A stretch of DNA of 37,310 bases from an uncultured Prevotellaceae bacterium (lineage in GTDB: Bacteria; Bacteroidota; Bacteroidia; Bacteroidales; Bacteroidaceae). Made by a program: the position numbers and the translations under genes. Each line of letters starts with the position of its first letter. The first letter of the stretch is position 1. The notes below the pieces were generated by a model. It was not told where the DNA came from, searched no databases, and saw nothing but the letters and a program-made list of their open reading frames with translations. The stretch covers positions 1 through 37,310 of the forward strand of contig ONMA01000047.1 of NCBI GenBank assembly GCA_900318815.1, written 5' to 3'. Positions 8,418 to 17,600 of this stretch are shown here, one piece after another.

Positions 8418-9320
8418 TTAAATTTCGATTTCTCCTTCAAACACGAATTCGGCGGAACCGGTCATATAGACGTGATCGTCTGACTCGCGCCATTCGATGT
8501 TCAGCGTACCGCCGTCCATCACGATTTGCGACGTACGACCAGCTCTACCCGTCAATGCAGCGGCAACGGCCGTCGCGCAAGCACCAGTACCGCAAGCCTG
8601 CGTGATACCGCTGCCCCGCTCCCAGACACGGACGCGGAAAGCCCCCCCTACGGCCCCCGAGGGGGCTTCATTAGCATTGAGTGCAGGAACTATCGTGTCC
8701 CCCTCGGGGGACGACAGGGGGGCTGCAAATTCAATATTACAACGCTGCGGGAAAGCCGGATGGCGTTCCATGGCGCGCCCCTTCTCCGTCACCTGATCCA
8801 CATCGTTCGTAAAAATGACGTAGTGAGGATTACCCATCGAGACAAAAACACCTTTGTCCAAACCAAGATTCGTTCGGAACAGACTCTCATCCTCAAAGAC
8901 AGGCTTACCCATATCCACCGTCACACTCTTCACGATGCCGTCAACGATACGCAAGAAAAGGGTCTTAACGCCAGAAAGCGTCAGCAGTCGGATGACGGTC
9001 TCCTGGCAACCATCCCCCTCCGTCACAGGGAGGGGCCAGGGATGGGTCTTTTCATAGAGATACTTTCCGATACACCTTGAAGCATTGCCACACATCATGG
9101 CCTCCGAGCCGTCGGCATTGTAGATATGCATGGTGTAATCTGCCTCTGGAACTGGCGAAGCGCCTATCAGCACTAACCCATCAGAGCCGATGCCTTTGTG
9201 GCGGTCGCTCCATTTGATGGCCGCCTCTGAGGGATTGTGCACAGCATACTCCATCGTATTGACATAGATGTAGTCGTTGCCGCAACCGTGCATCTTCACA
9301 AATCTGATTTTCTGTGCCAT
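8418..9320 (-). CDS. dapF: diaminopimelate epimerase
   Basis: Interconverts LL- and meso-diaminopimelate with two active-site cysteines. Both are visible: C77 in MMCGNASRC and C243 in QACGTGAC. The N-terminus [14 protein letters not shown] is canonical. At 300 residues it is about 25-30 longer than usual. The excess matches two palindromic coding insertions, at about residues 91-103 ([11 protein letters not shown]) and about 200-227 (SSPEGDTIV to APSGAVGGA), both between the two cysteines. Neither contains a stop or shifts the frame, so the enzyme may well still work. It is the first gene of the dapF-dapL unit and has its own promoter and a weaker copy of the shared upstream dyad. Confidence 0.93.
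   Translation of the reverse strand: MAQKIRFVKMHGCGNDYIYVNTMEYAVHNPSEAAIKWSDRHKGIGSDGLVLIGASPVPEADYTMHIYNADGSEAMMCGNASRCIGKYLYEKTHPWPLPVTEGDGCQETVIRLLTLSGVKTLFLRIVDGIVKSVTVDMGKPVFEDESLFRTNLGLDKGVFVSMGNPHYVIFTNDVDQVTEKGRAMERHPAFPQRCNIEFAAPLSSPEGDTIVPALNANEAPSGAVGGAFRVRVWERGSGITQACGTGACATAVAAALTGRAGRTSQIVMDGGTLNIEWRESDDHVYMTGSAEFVFEGEIEI
8641..8723. repeat. in-frame GC palindromic element pair inside dapF
   Basis: Inverted arms that begin and end with GCCCCCC/GGGGGGC, each containing a CCCCCGAGGGGG palindrome, flank 34 nt. The arms agree in all but a short central block. Translated through without a stop. Confidence 0.8.
9012..9048. repeat. in-frame GC palindromic element inside dapF
   Basis: A CCCTCC-GTCACA-GGGAGGGG hairpin followed by CCAGGGATGGG. 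Nearly the same layout as the gltB copy at 18922-18970. It encodes [12 protein letters not shown]. Confidence 0.75.
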
Positions 9321-9368
9321 ATCGCTATCTTTCTTCTATATTTGCTATCCTTTTACCAAATTCGGGTG

Positions 9369-9398
9369 CAAAGGTAATGCAAAAAGTCAGAAAACAAA
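9369..9398 (-). promoter_or_regulatory. dapF-dapL promoter
   Basis: -7 TACCTTTG (9376-9369) with a TTTG at 9398-9395 after an 18-nt spacer, slightly shorter than the usual 19-21. Confidence 0.65.
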
Positions 9399-9438
9399 AG
9401 AAATTCCTTACTTTTTGCGTATACAGACGGCGAATAAG

Positions 9439-9451
9439 TATCATTTTGTAT
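9439..9451 (-). promoter_or_regulatory. weak nitrogen-box dyad upstream of dapF
   Basis: Minus strand ATACAAAATGATA, seven of ten arm positions. It was found by looking at the position predicted from the other four promoters (62 nt before the -7 box). Confidence 0.4.
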
Positions 9452-9549
9452 TGCATTCGGCTAAAAACAGCATTCTTTTGCTTACATACTGTCGTTTTCG
9501 CTCCCCTTTTTCTTGCAAAACGTCAGATGGGGTCATATGGGGATGGCCA

Positions 9550-9693
9550 AACCCAAATCGGTCGTTAGATTTTATGTCAGAGTAGTATTTGTTTTGAGCA
9601 GATTGGTGGTATAGGCTTTGAAGGCGTAGCGGGCTACGTCAAAAAGACTATGCCAGCAAGATGACTAATTCGTTCTAATGACCGATTTGGGTT
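9550..9693. mobile_element. MITE-like element, 144 bp
   Basis: Terminal inverted repeats of 20 bp (9550-9569 and 9674-9693) match at 19 of 20 positions; the outer end is AACCCAAATCGGTC. The interior has no open frame but contains a second stem (GGCGTAGCGGGCTACGTC). No clear target-site duplication. It sits in the 449-nt gap between dapF and the DUF1593 gene; the rest of that gap is AT-rich with no gene. Confidence 0.7.
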
Positions 9694-9751
9694 AAACAAT
9701 AAAGATTGTTAAATATATTGAGAGGAACCGATTTTTGGCGCAACCATCGCT

Positions 9752-9759
9752 TATCTTTG
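9752..9759 (+). promoter_or_regulatory. -7 box directly before the DUF1593 gene
   Basis: TATCTTTG, followed within 11 nt by the chosen ATG (9770). If used, transcription would start around 9765 and the mRNA would be almost leaderless. No -33 at the right spacing. Confidence 0.45.
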
Positions 9760-9769
9760 CATGATGATT

Positions 9770-11185
9770 ATGAAGAAAGCAATGATATACATGCTGCTCC
9801 TGATGCCGATGATAGGCTGGGCAGCGAAGAACGAGTTGAAGCCGCGATTAGTGGTATGTACGGACATCGCACCAGCCGACGTGGAGCCAGACGACATGGA
9901 ATCGATGGTGAGGCTGATGGCCTATGCCGATTGTTTTGAGATAGAAGCGCTCATCACGAGTGTTGGCTGGAACTGTGATCCGTACCCGTTGGAGTGGCAG
10001 CAGTATCTGTTTCGCGTGATTACTGCCTATGCCAAAGACGTGCCTAACCTCATGCGACGCTCCGGACAGAAGAAGCACCTCTCGCTCAAGAAGGAAAACG
10101 GCCAGCAGAAACTTGGCTATTGGCCGAGTGCAGAGTACATCACGAGTCGTGCCGTCATGGGCAGCATGTATGGCGGCATCAAGGCCATCGGCGAGCGCAA
10201 CGATTCGCCAGGCAGCGAACTGCTGATTCGTCTGGCCGACGAGGACGACCCGCGTCCCATCTACGTAGCTGCTTGGGGCGGTGCCAACACGCTGGCTCAG
10301 GCCATCTGGCGCGTAAAACAGACGCGGAGTGATGACGAAGTGAGAAACTTCGTCCGCAAGTTCCGCCTTTTTACTATTACCGACCAGGATATGCAGTACA
10401 GCATGCGCATGAACCGTGCCTACAGTTCGCACATGTGGTTGAGAAAGGAGTTTGCCAACGACCTGCAGTTCATCTGGGACGAGGGTGCTTGGCAAGAGCA
10501 ATGCGAGTTAGGCAAGCAACACTGGGCTCAGCATCAGCAGCACATCCAGGGCCATGGTGCGTTAGGGCGTGAATATCCCAACTACAAATGGGGCGTGGAG
10601 GGCGACACGCCGAGTTTCCTCTACGTGATGCCCAACGGACTGAACAACCCCGAAGACCCGCATCAGGCTGGTTGGGCCGGCTATCACGAACGCGGGCTCT
10701 GTGCCGACTCGCTCACCACGGCCTGGACTTCCTGGCAGGAGCCCTTGCGCAGCATCAGCGTCGCCTATAAACGTCGCTTCTATCCCGACGAGCTCAACGA
10801 TTTCTGTGCCCGTATGCAATGGGCCGCCGAGGGCCGCGGCAACCATAATCCGCGCGTTGCGCTCCGTGTGCTTGACGGTTCTCCCGTCAAGAACACCTCG
10901 TCCGTCGCCCCTCTCCGCATCACGGCAAAGGCTGGCGATACCATCCACCTCGATGCCTCGGCGTCAACCGACCCCGACGGCGACACCCTCACCTTCCTTT
11001 GGTGGCAACAGCCGGAGATAGGCACAACGAAAGTGACGATAGACCAGTCCGATCAGCCCGTCGCCACCGTCCACATTCCCGCCAATGTCGCCACCAACAC
11101 CATCCACCTCATCTGCGAAGTCCACGACAACGGTCCCTTCCGCCTCGTCGCCTACCGCCGCATCATGATTGCTGTCAAGCGGTAA
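9770..11185 (+). CDS. secreted DUF1593 protein (nucleoside-hydrolase-like, Sde_0182 type)
   Basis: 471 residues from ATG 9770, chosen because MKKAMIYMLLLMPMIGWAA is a clean signal peptide; ATGs at 9761 and 9764 are alternatives. The N-terminal domain has the nucleoside-hydrolase-like acidic motif VCTDIAPADVEPDDMESMVR (about residues 28-47) and the characteristic RPIYVAAWGGANTLAQA around 164-180. After about residue 365 comes a beta-sandwich with DASASTDPDGDTLTFLWW, as in the C-terminal domain of the cellulose-binding protein Sde_0182. Relatives occur in polysaccharide-degrading bacteria; the substrate is not established. It stands alone, convergent with the TfoX-N gene. Confidence 0.85.
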   Translation: MKKAMIYMLLLMPMIGWAAKNELKPRLVVCTDIAPADVEPDDMESMVRLMAYADCFEIEALITSVGWNCDPYPLEWQQYLFRVITAYAKDVPNLMRRSGQKKHLSLKKENGQQKLGYWPSAEYITSRAVMGSMYGGIKAIGERNDSPGSELLIRLADEDDPRPIYVAAWGGANTLAQAIWRVKQTRSDDEVRNFVRKFRLFTITDQDMQYSMRMNRAYSSHMWLRKEFANDLQFIWDEGAWQEQCELGKQHWAQHQQHIQGHGALGREYPNYKWGVEGDTPSFLYVMPNGLNNPEDPHQAGWAGYHERGLCADSLTTAWTSWQEPLRSISVAYKRRFYPDELNDFCARMQWAAEGRGNHNPRVALRVLDGSPVKNTSSVAPLRITAKAGDTIHLDASASTDPDGDTLTFLWWQQPEIGTTKVTIDQSDQPVATVHIPANVATNTIHLICEVHDNGPFRLVAYRRIMIAVKR

Positions 11186-11211
11186 CGGGGGCTAACGCTG
11201 ACGTCTGGTGC

Positions 11212-11532
11212 TCACCGACGTCGTTTCGGCTTCGGTTCGGGCAGGGCCTTGCACGTCTCGCGGACGAGGAGCGAGACGTAGTCGCGGTCGTCGACGTCGG
11301 CAATGTAAAAGTAGTCTTTGGCGCCGTCGTAGGGAGGACGCATATCGACGACGCGAAGTAATGGGCGGACGGCATCCGTGGGCTTCAGATAGAAACAGTC
11401 GTCGCAGATGAGGCCGAAGATTTTCCCGTCGCAGTAGATGCCGTAGTCGCCGAACATCTTCTTCGCCATTATCTCGCCCGCACCGCTACACTGGTCGGCG
11501 ATGTACTCTACAAAATCGGTATTGCTTGCCAT
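11212..11532 (-). CDS. TfoX/Sxy N-terminal domain protein
   Basis: 106 residues. The pattern is that of the TfoX N-terminal domain: an N-terminal helix, then KKMFGDYGIYCDGKIFGLI, then a beta-strand FYIADVDD and a helical tail with a basic end (PKPKRRR). Stand-alone TfoX-N proteins are widespread and of unknown function; they lack the C-terminal half of the competence regulator Sxy. It lies 3 nt after the UDG-like gene, so it is the last gene of an alkD-udg-tfoX transcription unit. Confidence 0.88.
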   Translation of the reverse strand: MASNTDFVEYIADQCSGAGEIMAKKMFGDYGIYCDGKIFGLICDDCFYLKPTDAVRPLLRVVDMRPPYDGAKDYFYIADVDDRDYVSLLVRETCKALPEPKPKRRR

Positions 11533-11535
11533 ATT

Positions 11536-12168
11536 TTAGAGTATTAGCTTAAACATTTGACGATAGGCCTCCACCTTTTTGTCGAAGGCCAAGGGGTAGG
11601 CGCGGGAGGAAGAAGGGAGGCGATAGAGGAGAAGAGCCTCACCCCCAACCCCTCTCCGAAGGGCGAGGGGAGTAGATACAAAAGTGTTAACCTTGGGAAT
11701 CGTTGGGATGCCGAGCGAGGCACAGATGGTTTCGGTGGCCTTCTCGCCGGTGGTGACGATGGCACGAAGATGGGGCAATTGTTGGAGCAAGGCAGGGATG
11801 TCGGTCGGCTCTACCACCTCAAGGAACTTGTCGGAGGCGTTGTCCTGCAGGCGACGGACGGCCGTAGAGGTGTCGAAGAAGGCGAGACCCTTTTCCTGGC
11901 AAAAGGCAATGATCTCGTCAATCTTGAAACGCTTGGCTTCGAGGTCCACAAAATGGTTCTTGTCGCCAAAGAATATCTGACCCTCGATGCGCCAGTGGTC
12001 GTTGATGAAATTCGGATAATAAAAATCCATACACCACCGCTTGCGTTGCGGCGGAAAGCTGCCTAAGAACAACACCTTCGCATTCTCGGGCAGGAAGGGA
12101 CGCAGGGGATGGTACTCCACGCCATCCCTATTGCGGGCGATATTCTCTGTATTCAGATAGGAAGTCAT
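11536..12168 (-). CDS. uracil-DNA-glycosylase-fold protein
   Basis: 210 residues. I start at ATG 12168, whose ATGA overlaps the alkD stop, rather than the TTG at 12180. The UDG-superfamily landmarks are KVLFLGSFPP near the N-terminus, the FFGDKNHF segment, a central VTTGEKA strand and the C-terminal PSSSRAYP motif. It would act on damaged or deaminated bases in DNA, fitting its coupling to an alkylation-repair gene. Just before the C-terminal motif, residues about 165-178 (STPLALRRGVGGEA) are encoded by a GC palindromic element that seems inserted in frame. The exact glycosylase family is uncertain. Confidence 0.82.
   Translation of the reverse strand: MTSYLNTENIARNRDGVEYHPLRPFLPENAKVLFLGSFPPQRKRWCMDFYYPNFINDHWRIEGQIFFGDKNHFVDLEAKRFKIDEIIAFCQEKGLAFFDTSTAVRRLQDNASDKFLEVVEPTDIPALLQQLPHLRAIVTTGEKATETICASLGIPTIPKVNTFVSTPLALRRGVGGEALLLYRLPSSSRAYPLAFDKKVEAYRQMFKLIL
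11636..11677. repeat. in-frame GC palindromic element inside the UDG-like gene
   Basis: Starts GCCTCACCCCC and ends GAGGGGAGTAGAT around a CCCTCTCC/GGGCGAGGGG hairpin. Same class as the copies at 15466, 15658 and 30312. Confidence 0.8.
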
Positions 12169-12923
12169 TGTTTCAACCAATATTGACGTTCTGATTCCGG
12201 CATCTTTTCGATGGCGTAGCGGAGCATGGTGCGAGGCATCTCATGGGCATGCTGACGGAGGAAGTCTCTTAACAAGTCCATGGAGACGCGCTTGCCCATC
12301 TCGCGGAGCATCCATCCTACGGCCTTGTGCATGAGATCGTGCGGGTGATGCAGATGGATCTCGGCATAACGCAGGCACCACGACGGGTCGCCCATCTGCG
12401 AAGTCTTCCACGAACAGACGATGCTCATGCGCTGCTTCCAAAGACAGGAGCTCTGAGCCAAAGAGTCGAGGAGCTCAATCTTGTAGTCTTTGTCGCCAAG
12501 GTTGGAGGGCAACAGCAGCCAGTGGCCGAGGATCTTATGAACGGAGAGGTCGACGAGATCCCAGTTGTTCGCCTGCTCGGCGTATTGCAGATAGAGCGTC
12601 AGGATTTCGTCACGGGCACGGATGGCTTTCTCGTCGTTTTCGAGGCGCTTCGTAGCTAATCGTTCGAACTTCGCCACAAGAATCAGCAGACCGCAGAGGC
12701 GCACCTCGTGCCAGCGGTTCATCAGCAGTTCAGGCACCTCGCTCAGGGGGAAGTCCTTCGGAACAGCACGTACAACTTCGCGTGTCTGCGGCACTTTTAG
12801 GCCGAGGAACTCATCGCCCTCGCCGTATTCGCCGGGGCCCGTCTTGAAGAACCGCATGAGAATCTCTCGCTGCGCCTCGTTTTGCAGCGACTCCATGTAT
12901 CGTATAATCTCTTTTGCTGTCAT
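12165..12923 (-). CDS. DNA alkylation repair protein, AlkD-like
   Basis: 252 residues, all helical, with the AlkD opening (KFFKTGPGEYGEGDEFLGLKVPQTR around residues 25-50 in degenerate form) followed by HEAT-like repeats. WDLVDLSVHKILG (about 138-150) and the later helical pairs match the family. AlkD-type enzymes excise positively charged alkylated bases without base flipping. The -7 box (TACCTTTG, 12936-12929) ends only five bases before the ATG, so the transcript is probably leaderless. The stop overlaps the start of the UDG-like gene, forming a small repair operon. Confidence 0.88.
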   Translation of the reverse strand: MTAKEIIRYMESLQNEAQREILMRFFKTGPGEYGEGDEFLGLKVPQTREVVRAVPKDFPLSEVPELLMNRWHEVRLCGLLILVAKFERLATKRLENDEKAIRARDEILTLYLQYAEQANNWDLVDLSVHKILGHWLLLPSNLGDKDYKIELLDSLAQSSCLWKQRMSIVCSWKTSQMGDPSWCLRYAEIHLHHPHDLMHKAVGWMLREMGKRVSMDLLRDFLRQHAHEMPRTMLRYAIEKMPESERQYWLKQ

Positions 12924-12928
12924 GGGGG

Positions 12929-12936
12929 CAAAGGTA
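12929..12936 (-). promoter_or_regulatory. -7 box of the alkD operon
   Basis: TACCTTTG followed by CCCCC and the ATG. Predicted transcription starts at or next to the start codon. Confidence 0.65.
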
Positions 12937-12939
12937 CAA

Positions 12940-12979
12940 AAAAAATCCCTGAATTCCGCATGGACTTCAGGGATTTTTT
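12940..12979 (-). terminator. intrinsic terminator of gltBD
   Basis: 14-bp inverted repeat (AAAAAATCCCTGAA, 12940-12953, and TTCAGGGATTTTTT, 12966-12979), loop 12 nt, with a T run on exit in the minus direction. It lies 17 nt after the gltD stop and abuts the alkD promoter. Confidence 0.88.
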
Positions 12980-12995
12980 ATAGAGTTATGGATGA

Positions 12996-14399
12996 TTATT
13001 TGTCCTTGAGATAAGCGGCGACCTTTGCGGCCGTCTGCTTGCCGCTGGCCATAGCGCGAACGACGAGGGAGGCACCGTTGGCGGAGTCACCGCATACGAA
13101 GACGTTGGCGGGGTACTCGGGGTGCTCGGGCTTTAGGAATCCCATAGCCAGCAATACCAATTCGGCCTTGATGATTTCGGGCTTACCCTTCTCAACCATG
13201 ATGGGACGACCGCCGGCGGGGTTGGGTTTCCAGTCGATGGGCTGGATGCGGACGGCGGCGACGTGGTCGGGGGAGGCGTCTTTCCCGACGGGGAAACCGT
13301 CGGGCACAGTGGCGGCGGAGAGAAATTCGAGGGTGTTGATGTTCCAGCGGCGGGTGCAACCTTCTTCGTGGGAAGAGGTGGTCTTGAGGGTGCGTGGCCA
13401 CTCGGGCCAGGGGTTCTGCGGGTCTTCGGGGCCCTCTACGGGCTTAGGCATGATCTCAATCTGGGTGACGGACTTGCAGCCCTGACGGTGGGCGGTGCCG
13501 ATGCAGTCGGAGCCGGTGTCACCGCCGCCGATGACGAGGACGTCCTTGCCCTTGGCGGTGATGCGCTCATCTTTCGAGAACTCCATGCCGGCGAGCACGC
13601 GGTTCTGCTGCGAGAGCAGTTCGAGGGCGAAGTGGACGCCTTTCAGGTCGCGGCCGGGGGCCTTGAGGTCGCGGGCAGTGGGGGTGCCGGTGGCGATGAC
13701 GACGGCGTCGAACTCGGTGGCAAGTTGCTGTGACACAGCAACAGACTCAACGGTCTGGCCGTAGCGGAACTCGATGCCCTCCTGCTCGAGCAAGGCGATG
13801 CGACGATCGATGATAGCCTTGTTCAGTTTGAAGTTAGGGATACCGTAGCGCAGCAATCCGCCTGCAGCTTCGTTTTTCTCAAACACGGTAACGGTATATC
13901 CCATGTGGTTCAGGTCGTTGGCGGCAGCAAGGCCGGCAGGGCCGGCACCAATCACAGCCACCTTCTTACCGTTGCGCTTAATATCGGTGCGAGGCTGGAT
14001 AAAACCCTCCTGGAAGGCCATCTCGGTGATGGCGCACTCATCCTCGCGGTTGGTGGTGGGCTCGTGGTTAAAGCGGTTCAGCACGCAGGCCTTCTCGCAG
14101 AGCGCAGGACAGATGCGGCCGGTGAATTCGGGGAAGGGGTTGGTGGAGTTCAGCAGGCGGTAGGCCAGTTCCCAGTCGCCTTTGTAGAGGGCGTCGTTCC
14201 ATTCGGGCGCCTTGTTGCCCAGCGGACAGGCCCAGTGGCAGAAGGGCACGCCGCAGTCCATGCAGCGCGAGGCCTGCAACTTGCGTTCGCGCGTGGAGAG
14301 CGTCTGCTCGACCTCGCCGAAGTCGTGGATGCGGTCGTGGACGGGGCGGTAGCCGGCCTCCTGACGGCCAATTTCTAAAAATGCTTTAGGATTTCCCAT
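12996..14399 (-). CDS. gltD: glutamate synthase small subunit
   Basis: 467 residues. GltD passes electrons from NAD(P)H via FAD and Fe-S clusters to the large subunit, to make glutamate from 2-oxoglutarate and glutamine. The cysteine-rich cluster segment CMDCGVPFCHWACPLGNKAP (about 46-65) and CPALCEKAC (about 97-105) are intact. FAD- and NADPH-binding Rossmann motifs read GAGPAGLAAAN (about 151-161) and GGGDTGSDC (about 290-298). The C-terminus is shorter than in proteobacterial GltD, as seems usual in Prevotella (PANVFVCGDSANGASLV). It lies 294 nt downstream of gltB with no promoter-like sequence between; the gap holds the 41/42-bp tandem repeat. Confidence 0.96.
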   Translation of the reverse strand: MGNPKAFLEIGRQEAGYRPVHDRIHDFGEVEQTLSTRERKLQASRCMDCGVPFCHWACPLGNKAPEWNDALYKGDWELAYRLLNSTNPFPEFTGRICPALCEKACVLNRFNHEPTTNREDECAITEMAFQEGFIQPRTDIKRNGKKVAVIGAGPAGLAAANDLNHMGYTVTVFEKNEAAGGLLRYGIPNFKLNKAIIDRRIALLEQEGIEFRYGQTVESVAVSQQLATEFDAVVIATGTPTARDLKAPGRDLKGVHFALELLSQQNRVLAGMEFSKDERITAKGKDVLVIGGGDTGSDCIGTAHRQGCKSVTQIEIMPKPVEGPEDPQNPWPEWPRTLKTTSSHEEGCTRRWNINTLEFLSAATVPDGFPVGKDASPDHVAAVRIQPIDWKPNPAGGRPIMVEKGKPEIIKAELVLLAMGFLKPEHPEYPANVFVCGDSANGASLVVRAMASGKQTAAKVAAYLKDK

Positions 14400-14459
14400 A
14401 TTTCTTTTCTTTTTTAATGTCTGAAGTTATGTTTTATTTAATTTTTCGACTTTGAGGGT

Positions 14460-14690
14460 GCTTTGTAGTCATTACAATCGGCATTTTGACCCTCGGAGGA
14501 CGCTTTGTAGTCATTACAATCGGCATTTTGACCCTCGGAGGACGCTTTGTAGTCATTACAATCGCATTTTGACCCTCGGAGGATGCTTTGTAGTCATTAC
14601 AATCGCATTTTGACCCTCGGAGGATGCTTTGTAGTCATTACAATCGGCGTTTTGACCCTCAGAGGACCGATTGTTGTCGTTACAAAGGCT
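14460..14690. repeat. five to six tandem 41/42-bp units between gltB and gltD
   Basis: Units repeat the core TTGTAGTCATTACAA at 14463, 14505, 14547, 14588 and 14629, with a diverged sixth (TTGTTGTCGTTACAA) at 14671. Steps are 42, 42, 41, 41 and 42 bp. The core is a dyad (TTGTA-N5-TACAA) and each unit also holds CCTCGGAGG. The repeat fills nearly the whole gltB-gltD gap and would be transcribed. Confidence 0.9.
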
Positions 14691-14693
14691 CCT

Positions 14694-17600
14694 TTAATAG
14701 TCGCGCTGGATGTCGGCAATCTTCTCGTGGAGCTTTTTCATCTTCTCCTCCTCGAGCACGCGCTTGTACTCGATTGGCACCACCTGGATGAAGTCCTCGA
14801 TGTAGCGGTGCCAGTCGTCGAGCATACGACCTGCAAGGGCCGAACCCGTATGCAGGTAGTGCTGACGGATGAGCTCGAGCAACTCCTTGCGGCTGACGCT
14901 GTCCTCAACCAGCGAGAGCTCCACCATGTCCATGTTGCAGAAGTAGTCGAAGGTGTGGTCGGGGTCGTAAACGTAGGCCACACCACCTGACATACCGGCG
15001 GCGAAGTTGCGGCCCGTCTTGCCGAGAACGACCACGCGACCGCCGGTCATATACTCACAGCAGTGGTCGCCAGCGCCCTCGATCACGGCGATGGCTCCGC
15101 TGTTACGCACGCCGAAGCGCTCGCCCACTTTTCCGTTGATATAGAGCTCGCCGGAGGTCGCGCCGTAGAGACCGGTGTTGCCGGCGATGATGTTTTCCTC
15201 GGCCTTGAAGTCGTCGCTGCGACGGGCTGGAGGCAGGATAGAGATGCGACCACCAGAAAGACCCTTGCCGAAGTAGTCGTTGGTCTCACCCTCGAGGCGC
15301 AAGTCCAGTCCCTTCACGGCAAAGGCGCCGAACGACTGGCCAGCCGAACCTTTGAACTTTATCTTGATAGTTCCGTCGGGCAGTCCTTCCTCACCGTACT
15401 TCTTGGCAATCGCACCACTGAGCATGGTACCCACGGCGCGGTCGGTATTCTTGATGGCGTACGAAGCCTCACCCCCGTCCCCTCTCCCAGAGGCGAGGGG
15501 AGTAGATAGTAATTCCTCAAAATCTGCAAGTATCTGCTTGTTGAGATGGTTGCCAGTAACCTCTGTGTATGCGCCGCGGTCCCAGTAGAGGGGTTTATCG
15601 GTCTCTGGCTTGTGGAGAAGTCGACTGAAGTCGATGGTACGCCATTTCTCGGTGACATCACTCCCCTCGCCCTTTGGAGAGGGGACGGGGGTGAGGCTCT
15701 CTATGAGCTCGGTATGACCGATGATTTCCTTGAGACTCTTCACGCCAATTTCACTCAGGTATTCGCGTACCTGCTCGGCCAGGAAAGTGAAGAAGTTCAC
15801 TACGTATTCTGCGCGTCCCTCGAAGTGCTTGCGCAGCTCTGGGTTCTGGGTAGCCACACCCATGGGGCAGGTATTGGTATTACACTTACGCATCATCACA
15901 CAGCCCAGCACAATGAGCGGCAGCGTGCCAAACGAGAACTCGTCGGCACCGAGCATCGCCATGATAATCACGTCCTTGGCAGTCTTCAGCTGTCCGTCGG
16001 TCTGCAGACGTACCTGGTTACGCAGGCCGTTCATCACCAGTGTCTGCTGGGTCTCGGCGAGACCGATCTCGGGCGAGATACCTGCAAATCGCATAGAGCT
16101 TGCAGGGCTGGCGCCTGTACCACCCTCGGCACCCGAAATCACAATCAGGTCGGCCTTGGCCTTGGCCACGCCCGCGGCAATGGTTCCCACGCCACTCTCG
16201 GCCACGAGCTTCACGCTCACGGCAGCTGTGGGGTTAATGTTCTTCAGGTCAAAGATGAGCTGTGCCAAGTCCTCGATACTGTAGATATCGTGATGAGGCG
16301 GAGGCGAGATGAGCGAGATACCAGGGATGGCGTTACGCGTCTTGGCGATGATCTCGTTAACCTTAAAGCCAGGCAGCTGTCCGCCCTCACCAGGCTTAGC
16401 ACCCTGTGCCACCTTAATCTGTATCTCCTCGGCATTCACCAGGTACTCGGCGGTTACACCGAAACGTCCCGATGCAATCTGCTTCGTCTTTGAACTCAGG
16501 CTTACGCCGTCAACCTCCGAGTGGTAGCGGGCGTTGTCCTCACCACCCTCACCGGTGTTCGAGCGTGCACCCAGCTTGTTCATGGCCAGTGCCAGTGCCT
16601 CGTGGGCCTCGATGCTCAGGGCGCCGAACGACATAGCACCCGTCACGAAGTGCTTAACGATGCTCTCAACGCTTTCCACCTCGTCGAGGGAGACGGAAGA
16701 CCCTCCCCCCTGCCCCTCCCTGTCATGGAGGGGAGTAGTAACTTTCTTGAATCGAAGGAAGTCACGCAAGAAGATGGGAGATTCTTTCTCGTCAACCAAT
16801 TTTGACCACTCTTTAAACTTCTCGTACGAGCCTTGTCGACAGGCCAACTGCAACTTCGCAATCGTCTCTGGGTTCCAGGCGTGCTTGATACCGTCCTTGC
16901 GCCAAGCAAACTGACCCTGGTTCTGCAGTAGTGTCTGCTCCTTGGCAGCCTCATGTAGGGCAATGGCATCGCGAGCAATCTCCTTCAGGCCCACACCACC
17001 AATGGTGCTCACTTCGGTACCGAAGTAGCGGCGCAGCAGATCCTCGCTCAGTCCGATGCTCTCGAAGATCTTGGCACCACGATAAGAGCGGATAGTCGAG
17101 ATACCCATCTTCGACATGATCTTCTTCAAGCCCTTGTCTACGGCCTTGATGTAGTGGGTTTCAGCGGTGGCGTACTCCTCCTGAATCTTTCCTTTCTTCA
17201 CCAGGTCATCCAGTACGGCGAATGTCATATACGGACACAGTGCGCTGGCGCCGTAGCCCAACAGCAGGGCTGCATGCATTACCTCGCGAATCTCACCGCT
17301 CTCAACAATCAGGGCCGTCTGCACACGTTTACCTACGCTAATCAGGTAGTGGTGAACGGCACTAACGGCCAACAGCGATGGGATGAAAGCCCACCCCATC
17401 CCCTCCCCAAGGGAGGGGTCTTCAGATACCTTATCCGTCAGAATGATGTAGTTATAGCCATCATCGACAGCGTTCTCAGCATCTTTACATAACTTATCAA
17501 GAGCTGTGCGCAAATCCTCTCCAGCCTGAGTGTAATCAGGCTCCCCTCCCTTGGGGAGGGGTTGGGGGTGGGCTTTGAAGGTCATGGGTAGTTTTATTGT

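Noticed and set aside
8378-8440. N-terminal extension of dapL
   Set aside because: Encoded by AT-rich spacer repeat; ATG 8377 gives the family-typical start.
12169-12180. TTG start of the UDG-like gene
   Set aside because: The ATG at 12168 with ATGA overlap to alkD is the more likely coupled start.
13263-13733. Long frames opposite gltD, and similar ones opposite glnN, amylase, PL9 and gltB
   Set aside because: They are shadows caused by the high GC content of the true genes. None has its own RBS or a recognisable domain.
14460-14690. CRISPR-like array between gltB and gltD
   Set aside because: Units are contiguous, with no unique spacers between repeats, and no cas genes are present. It is a simple tandem repeat.
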